Positions 9,083-18,400 of a DNA stretch of 64,000 nucleotides are shown piece by piece. This stretch comes from Aureimonas sp. ME7. GTDB taxonomy: Bacteria; Pseudomonadota; Alphaproteobacteria; Rhizobiales; Rhizobiaceae. Below the pieces are notes generated by a model that saw only the letters and a program-made list of their open reading frames with translations, searched no databases and had not been told where the DNA came from. Location: the NCBI RefSeq assembly GCF_903970965.1, contig NZ_CAJCKW010000014.1:1-64000 (forward strand), given 5' to 3'. Numbering within the stretch: position 1 is the stretch's first letter; every line of letters begins with the position of its first letter. A program made the position numbers and the translations under genes.

Positions 9083-9172
9083 TGGCGGATGGGGTGAGAT
9101 TCGAACTCACGGTACGGTTCCCCGCACGGCGGTTTTCAAGACCGCTGCCTTAAACCACTCGGCCACCCATCC
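9083..9172 (-). tRNA. tRNA-Ser (anticodon UGA)
   Basis: On the minus strand the gene begins GGATGGGTGGCCGAG at 9172 and closes with CCCATCC plus discriminator G. CCA is encoded at 9083-9085. The acceptor stem is a perfect 7 bp pairing. The anticodon loop CTTGAAA with anticodon TGA sits on a GCGGT/ACCGC stem. A long variable arm (GTGCGGGGAACCGTAC region) is present, as expected for a class II serine tRNA. The T arm contains GTTCGAATC. It reads UCA and, by wobble, other UCN codons. Confidence 0.97.
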
Positions 9173-9235
9173 GTGTCCGGTCGATTAGAAGGTTCACGTT
9201 GCGATCGCAAGGAAAAGTCGCGCTCGCCGGGATGT

Positions 9236-10216
9236 TCATCGCGCGATCGTCAGGATGGAGATGCCGGTAGTGGACCGACCTTCCAGTGCGCTATGGGCAG
9301 CTTGCGCTTCGTGCAACGGGAAGGACTGGCCGATACGAGGCTTCACCGCGCCGCTGCGAACCACGTCGAACAGAGCGCTCGCGGAAGTATCGAGTTCCGC
9401 CCTTGTCGCCGTATAGCCGAAGAGGCTCGGGCGCGTGGCGTAGAGCGATCCCTTCTGATTCAGGAGGGCGAGATCGAAGTTGGCGATGACGCCGGACGAC
9501 TGACCGAAGCTGACGAAAAGGCCACGCCGTTTGAGACAATCCAGACTTCCTGGATAGGTGTCGCGGCCGACCGAGTCGTAGACCACATCGCATTTCTCGC
9601 CCTTCGTGATCTCCCGCACACGTTCGACGAAGTTCTCCGTGCGGTAGTTCACGACGTGATCGTATCCATGCTCCAAGGCGAGATCCGCCTTCTCGTCGGA
9701 TCCTACGGTGCCGATCACCGTGGCACCCAGATGCTTGGCCCACTGTCCGGCGATCAACCCGACACCGCCAGCGGCCGCATGGATGAGAATCGTATGGTCG
9801 GGACCGACCGGAAACGTGCGGCGCAGGAGGTATTCACTCGTCATGCCCTTCAACATGACGCCTGCAGCGATCTCGTCATCGACCCCATCGGGAATTTTGA
9901 CGGCAATGGCGGCGGGAACGTTGACTTCCTCGCTGTAGGTTCCGTTGGCACCGCTATAGGCGACACGATCGCCTACCGCGAAGTCAGTCACCTCGGGACC
10001 GAGCTGGGTGACGACACCGGCGCCTTCCTTGCCGGGGACGAACGGGAAGGACGGTGCTTTGTAGGTCCCGTCCCGGAAATATACGTCGATGAAGTTCAGT
10101 CCGGCGGCGGACTGCCGGACCCGCAACTCGCCCGGTGCAGGTGCCGCGATGTCATGCTCCTGCCAACGGAGCACATCCGGCCCACCGATCCGTTCGACGA
10201 CGATCGCGTGATTCAT
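9236..10216 (-). CDS. quinone oxidoreductase (zinc-independent MDR family)
   Basis: This 326-residue NADPH-dependent oxidoreductase belongs to the medium-chain dehydrogenase family and resembles E. coli Qor. It reduces quinones one electron at a time and helps with oxidative stress. N-terminal GLNFIDVYFRDGTY and the GKEGAGVV segment are typical of QOR. The nucleotide-binding loop HAAAGGVGLIAGQWAK lies near residue 145. Cysteine and histidine zinc ligands of alcohol dehydrogenases are absent, as expected. It ends three bases after the downstream-strand pcs start region closes: the pcs stop is at 10220 and this ATG at 10216, so the two genes are probably cotranscribed. Confidence 0.9.
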   Translation of the reverse strand: MNHAIVVERIGGPDVLRWQEHDIAAPAPGELRVRQSAAGLNFIDVYFRDGTYKAPSFPFVPGKEGAGVVTQLGPEVTDFAVGDRVAYSGANGTYSEEVNVPAAIAVKIPDGVDDEIAAGVMLKGMTSEYLLRRTFPVGPDHTILIHAAAGGVGLIAGQWAKHLGATVIGTVGSDEKADLALEHGYDHVVNYRTENFVERVREITKGEKCDVVYDSVGRDTYPGSLDCLKRRGLFVSFGQSSGVIANFDLALLNQKGSLYATRPSLFGYTATRAELDTSASALFDVVRSGAVKPRIGQSFPLHEAQAAHSALEGRSTTGISILTIAR

Positions 10217-10219
10217 TTG

Positions 10220-10945
10220 TCAGATCTCCTGCGCCGCTTTGCGTCCGCGAACGCGATCCACCAACTGAAGGATTCCGCCGATCGAAAAAAGGTATAGGGC
10301 CGACAACAGGATGCCGGCTCGCAGCCAGACCGGTGAATCGAACGAATACAACATCGCAAGAATGCCGAGCGCACACCAGACACCGAGGATGGAGAGGTTC
10401 AGAAGGCGCAACCGTTCGACACGTACGGGATGGAGGAACTTGATCGGCAGGAAGGTGGCGATCGAGCACAGCACCACGAAGACGAAGGCGGTCCATTCGT
10501 TCGGCGTTGCGGCAAACAGCGTGAAGACCACCATATTCCACGTCACGGGGAAGCCGCGGAAGAAATTGTCCTTCGTCTTCATGCGCGTGTCGGCATAGTA
10601 GACGGCGCTAGTGATAACGATGAGCGCCGCAGCGACGAAGGACAGCGGCCGTCCGATCATCCCGGACTGATAAAGGGCGAACGCGGGAATCAGGACATAG
10701 GTTGAGTAGTCGATAATCGAGTCCAGCATGTCGCCGGACCAGTTCGGCAACCGTCGCTTGATGTCCACCTTGCGCGCGATCGGACCGTCGATCCCATCCA
10801 CGAACAGTGCGAGCCCGAGCCAGGCAAACATGTCGACCCAGTGACGCTCGGCCGCGGCGATGATGGACATGAACGCCCAGAACGCGCCGCTCGCCGTCAG
10901 GAGGTGGACGGAGAACGCGCGCCACTGCATGAAATTCGTTTCCAC
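10220..10945 (-). CDS. pcs: phosphatidylcholine synthase
   Basis: This 241-residue integral membrane enzyme condenses CDP-diacylglycerol with choline to make phosphatidylcholine and CMP in one step. The pathway is typical of Hyphomicrobiales and other host-associated bacteria. The CDP-alcohol phosphotransferase signature is visible as DGIDGPIARK, then WSGDMLDSIIDY, with the spaced Asp residues that bind metal. About eight hydrophobic segments cover the chain. LPIKFLHPVRVERLR near the C-terminal third is characteristic of Pcs. The listed start is GTG at 10943-10945. An ATG at 10928-10930, preceded by GGAAA at good spacing, is an equally good choice and would remove five residues. Confidence 0.93.
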   Translation of the reverse strand: METNFMQWRAFSVHLLTASGAFWAFMSIIAAAERHWVDMFAWLGLALFVDGIDGPIARKVDIKRRLPNWSGDMLDSIIDYSTYVLIPAFALYQSGMIGRPLSFVAAALIVITSAVYYADTRMKTKDNFFRGFPVTWNMVVFTLFAATPNEWTAFVFVVLCSIATFLPIKFLHPVRVERLRLLNLSILGVWCALGILAMLYSFDSPVWLRAGILLSALYLFSIGGILQLVDRVRGRKAAQEI

Positions 10946-10972
10946 TTCGCCCGTCGCTCTTCGTATATCGAT

Positions 10973-10991
10973 CTGCGTTCAGTTAACGCAG
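10973..10991. promoter_or_regulatory. inverted repeat between divergent pcs and ubiH-type genes
   Basis: CTGCGTT at 10973-10979 and AACGCAG at 10985-10991 form a perfect 7 bp inverted repeat around a 5-base spacer. It lies in the 147-base gap between the divergently transcribed pcs and the hydroxylase gene. It could be an operator or a chance hairpin. No regulator gene is adjacent. Confidence 0.3.
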
Positions 10992-11092
10992 GCTCCGCGC
11001 CATTGCCATCCACACCCTCTCCGGTATGTCCCGAAAGTGTTGAAAGCTTTCGCGTCCATTCCCACCGGCGTGAGAGCGGAAAGGAAATGCCC

Positions 11093-12316
11093 ATGGAAAC
11101 GTCGCGATACGAAGTGGCGGTCGTCGGCGGCGGATTGACGGGTTCCATCGCTGCGCTCGCCTTTGCCGAAGCCGGGTTCGATACGCTTCACCTTGCGCCC
11201 AAGGCGTCGACGGACGGGCGTTCCACGGCCCTCTTCGGTCGATCGCTCAAGCTGCTTGGACGGCTTGGCGTTCTCGATCGGCTGAGTGGACTCGAACAGC
11301 CGATGTTCGCCATGCGGCTGATCGACGACACACGTCGGCTGCTTCGGGCGCCACCGATCGAGTTCCGTGCGTCGGAGGTCGGCCTCCCATCTTTCGGGAT
11401 CAACGCCTTGAACGCGGACCTCCTCGCCGCGATCGCGCAACAAGGTTCGGACTTCTCGCAGCATCTCACCGTCGTGCGGATGGCCTTGAGCGATATCGGT
11501 ATACAGGGTGATCGCGCGACGATCGAAACGGAAGACGGCCGGCGCTTCGCCTGTCGCCTTCTCGTCGGATCGGACGGACGGGCGTCGAAGGTTCGAGAGA
11601 AAGCCGGGATCACCACGCGCTCGTGGGCCTATCCGCAAACGGCCATTGTCCTGAACTTCCGGCATGAACGCGACCACCACGGGGTTTCGACCGAGTTCCA
11701 TACGCCATCTGGACCGTTCACGCAGGTTCCCCTTTCCGGCCATCGCTCGTCGCTCGTATGGGTAGAGACGCCCGCGGAAGCCGCGCGTCTGGTGGCGCTT
11801 CCCGCCGATGACCTCGGGGTGGAGATCGAAAAGCGTCTCCACTCGATCCTCGGCAAGGTGACGATCGACTCCAAGGTCCAGACATTCCCCCTGTCCGGCA
11901 GCACCGCAAACCGCCTGACCGCCGATCGCACGGCGCTCGTCGGAGAAGCGGCGCACGTGTTTCCTCCGATCGGCGCGCAGGGGTTGAACCTCGGTCTGCG
12001 CGACGTGGACGATCTGATCGAAGCGGCTATTCAGAACCGGGACGATCCGGGCGGGTCTCGCATGCTGAACGCCTACGAGCGCAGTCGTAGCGTCGACGTG
12101 CGCTCGCGCTCGCTGGCTGTCGATCTCTTGAACCGCTCTTTGCTGACGAGCATGCTCCCCGTTCAGGCGATCCGAGCGCTTGGTCTAGGGGCGCTCGGCC
12201 GCTGGCCGGCGCTTCGGCATACGATCATGCGGGAAGGCGTAGAGCCCGGTTCGGCGCTGCGTTCCGCGCTGTCGAGGTTGCGCCCGGCCTTGCCGGAGCG
12301 GCGTTCTTCCCGGTAA
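11093..12316 (+). CDS. UbiH/UbiF/COQ6 family FAD-dependent monooxygenase
   Basis: This 407-residue flavoprotein is of the ubiquinone-hydroxylase type. It has the N-terminal dinucleotide fold VVGGGLTGSIAAL, the middle DG motif (LLVGSDGRASKV) and the C-terminal FAD-ribityl motif GEAAHVFPPIGAQGLNLGL. Family members hydroxylate the benzene ring of ubiquinone precursors with NADPH and O2 at the inner membrane. Which ring position is modified cannot be judged. I placed the start at 11093 because AAGGAA at 11081-11086 gives a normal 6-7 base spacing. An ATG at 11087 would be too close to it. hspQ follows after 8 bases and is likely cotranscribed. Confidence 0.88.
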   Translation: METSRYEVAVVGGGLTGSIAALAFAEAGFDTLHLAPKASTDGRSTALFGRSLKLLGRLGVLDRLSGLEQPMFAMRLIDDTRRLLRAPPIEFRASEVGLPSFGINALNADLLAAIAQQGSDFSQHLTVVRMALSDIGIQGDRATIETEDGRRFACRLLVGSDGRASKVREKAGITTRSWAYPQTAIVLNFRHERDHHGVSTEFHTPSGPFTQVPLSGHRSSLVWVETPAEAARLVALPADDLGVEIEKRLHSILGKVTIDSKVQTFPLSGSTANRLTADRTALVGEAAHVFPPIGAQGLNLGLRDVDDLIEAAIQNRDDPGGSRMLNAYERSRSVDVRSRSLAVDLLNRSLLTSMLPVQAIRALGLGALGRWPALRHTIMREGVEPGSALRSALSRLRPALPERRSSR

Positions 12317-12324
12317 GGGGCTTT

Positions 12325-12663
12325 ATGAGTTCCAGCCAATCCAAGACGGCGCGTTTCTTCATCGGCCAGATCGTACGCCACCGGATCTTTCCGTTTCGCG
12401 GCGTGATCTTCGACGTCGATCCCGAGTTCGACAACACGGACGAATGGTACGAGTCCATTCCCGAGCACATGCGACCGCGAAAGGACCAGCCGTTCTATCA
12501 CCTGTTCGCCGAAAACGCGGAAACGGAATACGTCGCCTACGTGTCGGAGCAGAATTTGCTGCCCGATGAAGCGGGTGGCCCGGTGCGCCACCCGCAGGTG
12601 GAGGAAATCTTCGACGGTCCGGAGGACGGCATGTACCGGCTGAAGGAACTCCACCTGAACTGA
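12325..12663 (+). CDS. hspQ: heat-shock protein HspQ (hemimethylated-DNA-binding YccV family)
   Basis: This 112-residue protein contains the compact YccV-like domain: FFIGQIVRHRIFPFRGVIFD at residues 11-30, then DEWYESIP and QPFYHLFAE, and YVAYVSEQNLLPD near the end. In E. coli HspQ binds hemimethylated oriC, helps degrade mutant DnaA and acts as a specificity factor for Lon. Function in alphaproteobacteria is less studied. It begins 8 bases after the hydroxylase gene, so it probably shares its transcript. The length and conserved core are complete. Confidence 0.9.
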   Translation: MSSSQSKTARFFIGQIVRHRIFPFRGVIFDVDPEFDNTDEWYESIPEHMRPRKDQPFYHLFAENAETEYVAYVSEQNLLPDEAGGPVRHPQVEEIFDGPEDGMYRLKELHLN

Positions 12664-12676
12664 CGCGCCTACGAAA

Positions 12677-12700
12677 ACGGCGGCCCCGAAGGACCGCCGT
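12677..12700. terminator. bidirectional terminator between hspQ and ialB
   Basis: ACGGCGG at 12677-12683 pairs with CCGCCGT at 12694-12700 around a 10-base loop. On the minus strand the stem is followed by TTTTCGT, so it should end ialB transcription best. It also lies directly behind hspQ on the plus strand. Confidence 0.7.
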
Positions 12701-12730
12701 AGAATGCCTCATAGCGCGAAACGAAGCCGC

Positions 12731-13357
12731 TTACTGAGCCGGTGCTTCCTTGGCCTTGGTCTGCGCGTCCTCGAAACGCTGGCGCCGCGCTTCGGCTTGG
12801 CTTTGCAGGGCCTCGTTCAGCTGCTGCTGGCGCTGGGCGAGTTCGGGCTCGGCACGGGCCGGGCCGTCATAGGCCTGGGTGAAGCCGGCGAGCGTGACGT
12901 TGATCGGGTTCGGCTGGCGCTGGAAGTTCACGGACGTGACCTTCAGAACCTTGCCCTTCTTCATCGAAGCGACGACGGCGTCCGACAGCTCGACCTCCGC
13001 GATGCAGCGGTCGGGGAAGCAGACCGAGTAGTTCAGCGCCTGCGGCTTGTTCTCGTCGATCTGCAGCTGGACGCCGGCCGGGATCACCCGGCCCGTCGGC
13101 ACCACGGCCTGGAGAACCTTCTGCGTCACCTTGCCGGAAACGTTGATGAGGTTCACGGCGGTGATCAGCTGACGGGTGTCGGCGATCATCGTGTACTGCG
13201 TGTTGCAGATGTTGTTGTCGCCCTGCTTGGAGCAGACCTTGAACCACTCGGCCGGGGGCACCTGCTGGGCAACCGCTCCCGTGGCCGGGACTGCGGCAAG
13301 GAGGGCCAAGCCGGCAATCGTAGCGGCGCGCTCGCGGGCGTTGAAGCGGATTCTCAC
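12731..13357 (-). CDS. ialB: invasion-associated locus B (IalB) family protein
   Basis: This protein of about 208 residues is probably exported. I placed the start at the GTG at 13355-13357, giving an N-terminus of VRIRFNARERAATIAGLALLAAV, a clear signal peptide ending near AVAQ. AGGAAGGAAG upstream serves as a ribosome site. The longer frame from 13498 would bury the signal peptide. The IalB domain is recognised by WFKVCSKQGDNNICNTQY and the two-cysteine FPDRCIAEVEL segment. IalB was named for a Bartonella invasion locus, but homologues occur in most Hyphomicrobiales including free-living ones, so a virulence role must not be assumed. The C-terminal 40 residues are a charged, glutamine-rich helix. 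Confidence 0.85.
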   Translation of the reverse strand: MRIRFNARERAATIAGLALLAAVPATGAVAQQVPPAEWFKVCSKQGDNNICNTQYTMIADTRQLITAVNLINVSGKVTQKVLQAVVPTGRVIPAGVQLQIDENKPQALNYSVCFPDRCIAEVELSDAVVASMKKGKVLKVTSVNFQRQPNPINVTLAGFTQAYDGPARAEPELAQRQQQLNEALQSQAEARRQRFEDAQTKAKEAPAQ

Positions 13358-13544
13358 GGGTGTTGCTTCCTTCCTGGGTTCGACACGAATGTCGTGGGTC
13401 GGCGATCTCTTAGCGGCCTGTGCGGTCGTCTGCAAATACGGCCGTTTGAAGACCTGCGCGAAGCTTGCGCGGCGCTGGCCGGAGGTAGGCAAACCCATGC
13501 CGCTTCGTTAGTTTCCCGCTCGAAATGGAAGGAGTGCAGGCGGC

Positions 13545-15416
13545 ATGAGGTGGTTTCGCTCGAGTAGGGCTTCGCGGGATCGGCGGCTTTCCAAGACGCT
13601 GTTGCTGGGCGCCGCGTGCCTCGTCACGATCGGAACCGAATATGCCCGAGCCGAGCCGACCCATGCGATCGCCATGCAGGGGGAACCTGCCCTGCCCGCC
13701 GGCTTCGATCACTTCCCCTATGCTGATCCGGCCGCGCCGAAAGGCGGGCGCATGGTCTACGGGGTGTTCGGAGATTTCGACAACCTCAACCCGGTCAGCG
13801 TTCGCGGCGCGCTGACGACGGCACGCGGCATCTTCGCCGATCCCGAGTTCGGCAATCTCGTCTACGAGCCGTTGATGCAACGCTCGGTCGATGAGGCCTT
13901 CACCTTCTACCCTTTGATCGCAAAAAGCGTCGAAACCGATGAGGAACGGACGTTCGTCGAGTTCCAGCTCGATCCGGCAGCCCGCTTTTCCGACGGCCGC
14001 ACCATACGGCCGGAGGATGTGATCGCCACCGCCGATCTCCTGCGGGTCCAGGGCAGCGTCCGGCCGCAATATTCGAACTGGCTGTCCAAGGTCGAGAGCG
14101 TCGCGCGCGCCGAGCCGAACGGGGTTCGCTTCACCTTCAACGACAAGGCCGACCGCGAACTACCGCTGCTTCTCGCCGGGCTGCCCGTTCTGCCCGAAGG
14201 GAGCTTCGACGCCGAGACGATCAGCCGAACCACCATCGCCAAACCCATCGGCTCCGGTCCCTATCTCGTGGATCGAGTGGAGCCCGGGCAGCGCATCGTG
14301 TATCGTCGCAACCCGGATTATTGGGCGAAGGACCTGCCGTCCAAGCGCGGTCTCGACAACCATGACGAGATCGTCGTCGAGTACTACCGCGATCAGAACG
14401 CCCAGTTCGAGGCGTTCAAGAAGGGCCTGTCCTCCGTCTACCTCTACCAGCAGCCGAACCCGCGCCATTGGCGCACGGCCTACGACTTTCCGGCTGTGGC
14501 GGAAGGGCGTGTGGTCAAGGACGTGTTCCCGACAGGCCGTCCCGCCAATCTCAACGCCTTCTTCTTCAACGCCCGCCGTCCGGTCTTCGCCGACCCGAAG
14601 GTTCGCGAAGCGCTGGCCATGCTGTTCGATTTCGAATGGGCCAACGCCAATCTCTTCTACGGGGCCTATACGCGGCTTGCAGGTTTCTTCGACAACAGCG
14701 AGCTGTCGAGCATCGGTCGCCCCGCCAATACGCGTGAGCGCCGGCTGCTCTCGCCCTACGAAGCGTCCATCGACCCTTCGGTCCTCGATGGATCGTGGCA
14801 GCCGCCGGTGAGCGATGGTTCCGGTGCGGACCGGATCATCCTCAAGCAGGCGTTCGATCGCTTGCGCGCTCAAGGTTTCACGCTACAAGGCTCGCGGCTC
14901 GTTGATGCGGATGGCGCGCCGCTTGCCTTCGAGATTCTGGTCCAGTCCACCGACCAGCAGCGGATCGCGCTTGGCTGGGCGCGCACGCTATCCCGCATTG
15001 GCGTTTCGGCGACCGTTCGACAGGTGGATGACGCGCAGTATCAGAAGCGCAAGCAAAGCTTCGACTACGATGTCCTGATTTCGGCGTTCAGCGGCACGCT
15101 GTCGCCCGGCGCAGAACAGGTCAACCGCTGGGGCTCCATCGCGAAGGACCGGCCGGGTTCGTTCAACTATGCCGGCGTCGCGGATGCCGGCGTGGACGCG
15201 CTGATTGCCGACATGACGGCGGCGCGCACGCGCGAGGACTTCGTGTCCGCCGTCAGGGCCTACGACCGCCTTCTGATTTCGGGCCACTACGTCGTGCCGC
15301 TGTACTACGTGCCGGAGCAGTGGATGGCGCGCTGGGACTATGTGCGCCACCCCGCGGTGACGCCGCTGACGGGCTACTACCTGCCCGCCTTCTGGATCGG
15401 CGACAGCAAGAGCTGA
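13545..15416 (+). CDS. periplasmic oligopeptide/microcin-type substrate-binding protein (YejA-like)
   Basis: This 623-residue ABC-transporter binding protein is of the SBP_bac_5 type. A signal peptide covers about residues 15-36 (SKTLLLGAACLVTIGT then ARA). The mature part starts HAIAMQGEPALPAGFDHFPY and continues with PKGGRMVYG and FDNLNPV, which is characteristic of YejA-like proteins that feed YejBEF importers for peptides. RFSDGRTIRPEDVIATADLL is a further family block. No permease or ATPase gene is adjacent. The neighbours are ialB and mfd, so this is an orphan binding protein that must share a transporter encoded elsewhere. The stop lies only ten bases from the convergent mfd stop. Confidence 0.88.
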   Translation: MRWFRSSRASRDRRLSKTLLLGAACLVTIGTEYARAEPTHAIAMQGEPALPAGFDHFPYADPAAPKGGRMVYGVFGDFDNLNPVSVRGALTTARGIFADPEFGNLVYEPLMQRSVDEAFTFYPLIAKSVETDEERTFVEFQLDPAARFSDGRTIRPEDVIATADLLRVQGSVRPQYSNWLSKVESVARAEPNGVRFTFNDKADRELPLLLAGLPVLPEGSFDAETISRTTIAKPIGSGPYLVDRVEPGQRIVYRRNPDYWAKDLPSKRGLDNHDEIVVEYYRDQNAQFEAFKKGLSSVYLYQQPNPRHWRTAYDFPAVAEGRVVKDVFPTGRPANLNAFFFNARRPVFADPKVREALAMLFDFEWANANLFYGAYTRLAGFFDNSELSSIGRPANTRERRLLSPYEASIDPSVLDGSWQPPVSDGSGADRIILKQAFDRLRAQGFTLQGSRLVDADGAPLAFEILVQSTDQQRIALGWARTLSRIGVSATVRQVDDAQYQKRKQSFDYDVLISAFSGTLSPGAEQVNRWGSIAKDRPGSFNYAGVADAGVDALIADMTAARTREDFVSAVRAYDRLLISGHYVVPLYYVPEQWMARWDYVRHPAVTPLTGYYLPAFWIGDSKS

Positions 15417-15425
15417 AGACGGCCG

Positions 15426-18400
15426 TCAGGCCGCCTTCTTCAACACCTCGTCGGCAAACCTGGCCAGTTGCGTGGCGATGCCCGCCGCGCCGTTGAGACG
15501 CTGTTCCGGCTTGGTCCAGTCCCGCATGAGGACGATGGACTGATCGGCGCGAATCTTCGCCGCCGAGCCCTGTTCCGAGATGTACCGAACCAATGCACCT
15601 GGGTTGGCGAAGCTCTTTTCGCGGAACTGCACGACGAGCCCCTTCGGCCCCGCATCGAGCTTCTCGATGTTGGCCTTGCGGCAAAGCGCCTTGATGAAGA
15701 CGACCTTCAGAAGATGCTCGACCTCGACCGGCATCGGGCCGAACCGATCGATCAGCTCCGCCCCGAACCCGTCGATCTCGCGAGCCTCCGTCAGGTCCGC
15801 CAGACGTCGATAAAGCGTCATGCGAAGCTGGAGGTCGGGCACGTAGCCTTCCGGGATCATGACGGCCGTGCCGAGCGTGATCTGCGGCGACCACGAGCCA
15901 TCGCTCTCGACCTCGACGCCCTTCATCTCGGCCACCGCCTCTTCCAGCATCTGCTGGTACAGCTCGAAGCCGACCTCCTTGATATGGCCGCTCTGCTCGT
16001 CGCCGAGAAGGTTGCCGGCGCCGCGCTGGTCGAGATCGTGGCTGGCGAGCTGGAAGCCCGCGCCCAGCGTGTCCAGCGATTGTAGCACCTTCAACCGCCG
16101 ATCGGCGCCGGCCGTCGGCGTCTTGTTGGCGGGGATCGTCATCAGCGCATAGGCGCGCTGCTTCGAACGGCCGACGCGTCCGCGCAGCTGGTAGAGCTGC
16201 GCCAGACCGAACATGTCCGCCCGATGCACGATCATCGTGTTGGCGGACGGAATGTCGAGCCCCGACTCCACGATCGTCGTCGAGAGCAGAACGTCGTACT
16301 GCCCCTCGTAGAAGGCGTTCATGATGTCGTCGAGTTCGCCGGCCGGCATCTGGCCGTGCGCGATGGCGACCTTCAGCTCCGGCACCTGATCGTCCAGGAA
16401 CTCCTTGATGCCGGCAAGATCCGCCAATCTCGGAGCGACGTAGAAGCTCTGCCCGCCGCGATAGCGCTCGCGCAGAAGCGTTTCGCGCACCACCAGCGGG
16501 TCGAACGGCGCGACGAAGGTGCGCACCGCCATGCGGTCCACCGGCGCGGTGGTGATGAGCGATAGCTCGCGCACGCCCGTCAGCGCCAGCTGCAGCGTAC
16601 GCGGGATCGGCGTCGCCGAGAGAGTCAGGACGTGGATGTCCGACTTCAGCTCTTTCAGCCGTTCCTTGTGCTTCACACCGAAATGCTGCTCCTCATCGAT
16701 GATGAGAAGCCCGAGGTTCTTGAAGTCCATCCCCTTACCGAGAAGCGCATGGGTGCCGACGACGATATCGACCTGGCCCCCCGCCAACTCCTTCTTGGTC
16801 TGGTTGAGCTCCTTCGTGGTCACCAGCCGGGACGCTTGAGCCAAGTTCAGCGGCAGCCCGCGGAAGCGCTCGGAGAATGTCTTGAAATGCTGGCGCGCCA
16901 GAAGCGTCGTCGGCACGACGACCGCGACCTGCAGGCCGTTCATCGCGGCGATGAAGGCCGCGCGAAGTGCCACCTCCGTCTTGCCGAAGCCGACGTCGCC
17001 GCACACGAGGCGATCCATCGGCTTGCCGGCGGAAAGGTCGTCGGCCACCGCGTCGATCGCGTTCTGCTGATCTTCCGTTTCCTCGTATGGGAAGCGCGCC
17101 TGGAATTCGCCCCAGAGCCCGTCCGGCGGATTGAGCTTTGGCGCACCGCGCATCTCGCGCTCGGCGGCGATGCGGATCAGGCCGCCCGCCATGTCGAGAA
17201 GCCGCTTCTTGAGCTTGGCCTTGCGCGCCTGCCACGCACCGCCGCCCAGCTTGTCGAGAATGGCTTCCGAACCTTCGCCGCCGTAGCGCGACAAAAGCTC
17301 GATGTTCTCGACCGGTAGGAACAACCGGTCGTCGTTGGCGTAGCGAAGCTCCAGGCAGTCGTGCGGCGCGCCGGCCGCCTCGATCTTGCGAAGGCCGACG
17401 AACCGCGCGATGCCGTGATCGACGTGGACGACGATGTCCCCTTCGTCGAGGCCCGTGACCTCCGAGATGAAGTCCGCACCCCGCTTCTTCCGCCGCCCCC
17501 GGCGCACCAGTCGATCGCCGAGGATATCCTGCTCGCCGACGACGGCGATCCGATCGGTCTCGAAGCCCGCCTCGATGCCAAGCACAGCGGTCGCGACGAT
17601 GTTGCGTCCAACCTCCAGCGCCTGCTTCAGCGTGTCGACCGGCTTGATATTGCCGAGCCCATGCTCTTCGACGACCTGCGTCAGGCGCTCGCGCGAACCC
17701 TCCGACCAGGCCGCGAGAATGACCTGCTTGCCCCCGGCACGCAGCCGCGAAATGTGGTCCACCGCGACCTTGAAGACGTTGACGTCCTCCGTCTGACGCT
17801 CGGCCGCGAAGTTGCGCCCACGATGGACATCGAGATTGATCGTGTCGGTCTGGAACCCTGCATCGGTGACCGCATAGGCGGACAAGCGAACCGGGTCGGC
17901 GCTTGCAATCCGCCCGTTCAGCTCGTCCTCGGTCAGGTAGAGTTCCTGCGGTCCCAGCGGGTTGTAGGGCACCGATCCCGCACTCGCTTCCGCAATGCCG
18001 CGACGCCGCGCCTCGTAGTAGTCGAGCACCAGCTTGCGCCGCTCGCCGACCGCTTCGACCACGAGATGGTCGAGCACCATCGGGAAACCATCGGTATAAT
18101 CGAACAGCGTCTCAACGCTTTCGTAGAACAGCGGCAGCCAATGCTCCATGCCGCTGAAACGCCGGCCTTCGCTGATCGAGGTATAAAGAGCGTCGTCGCG
18201 CGACGGGGCGCCGAAGCGCTTGACGTAGTTGGTGCGGAAGCGCGAAATCGTCTCGTCGCTCAAGGCGACTTCGGACACGGGCGCGAGTTCGAAGCTCTTG
18301 CGCTGACCGGTCGTGCGCTGCGTGGCGGGATCGAACGAGCGGATTGACTCCAGCGTATCGCCGAAGAAGTCGAGGCGCAGCGGCTCGTCGTCACCCGGCG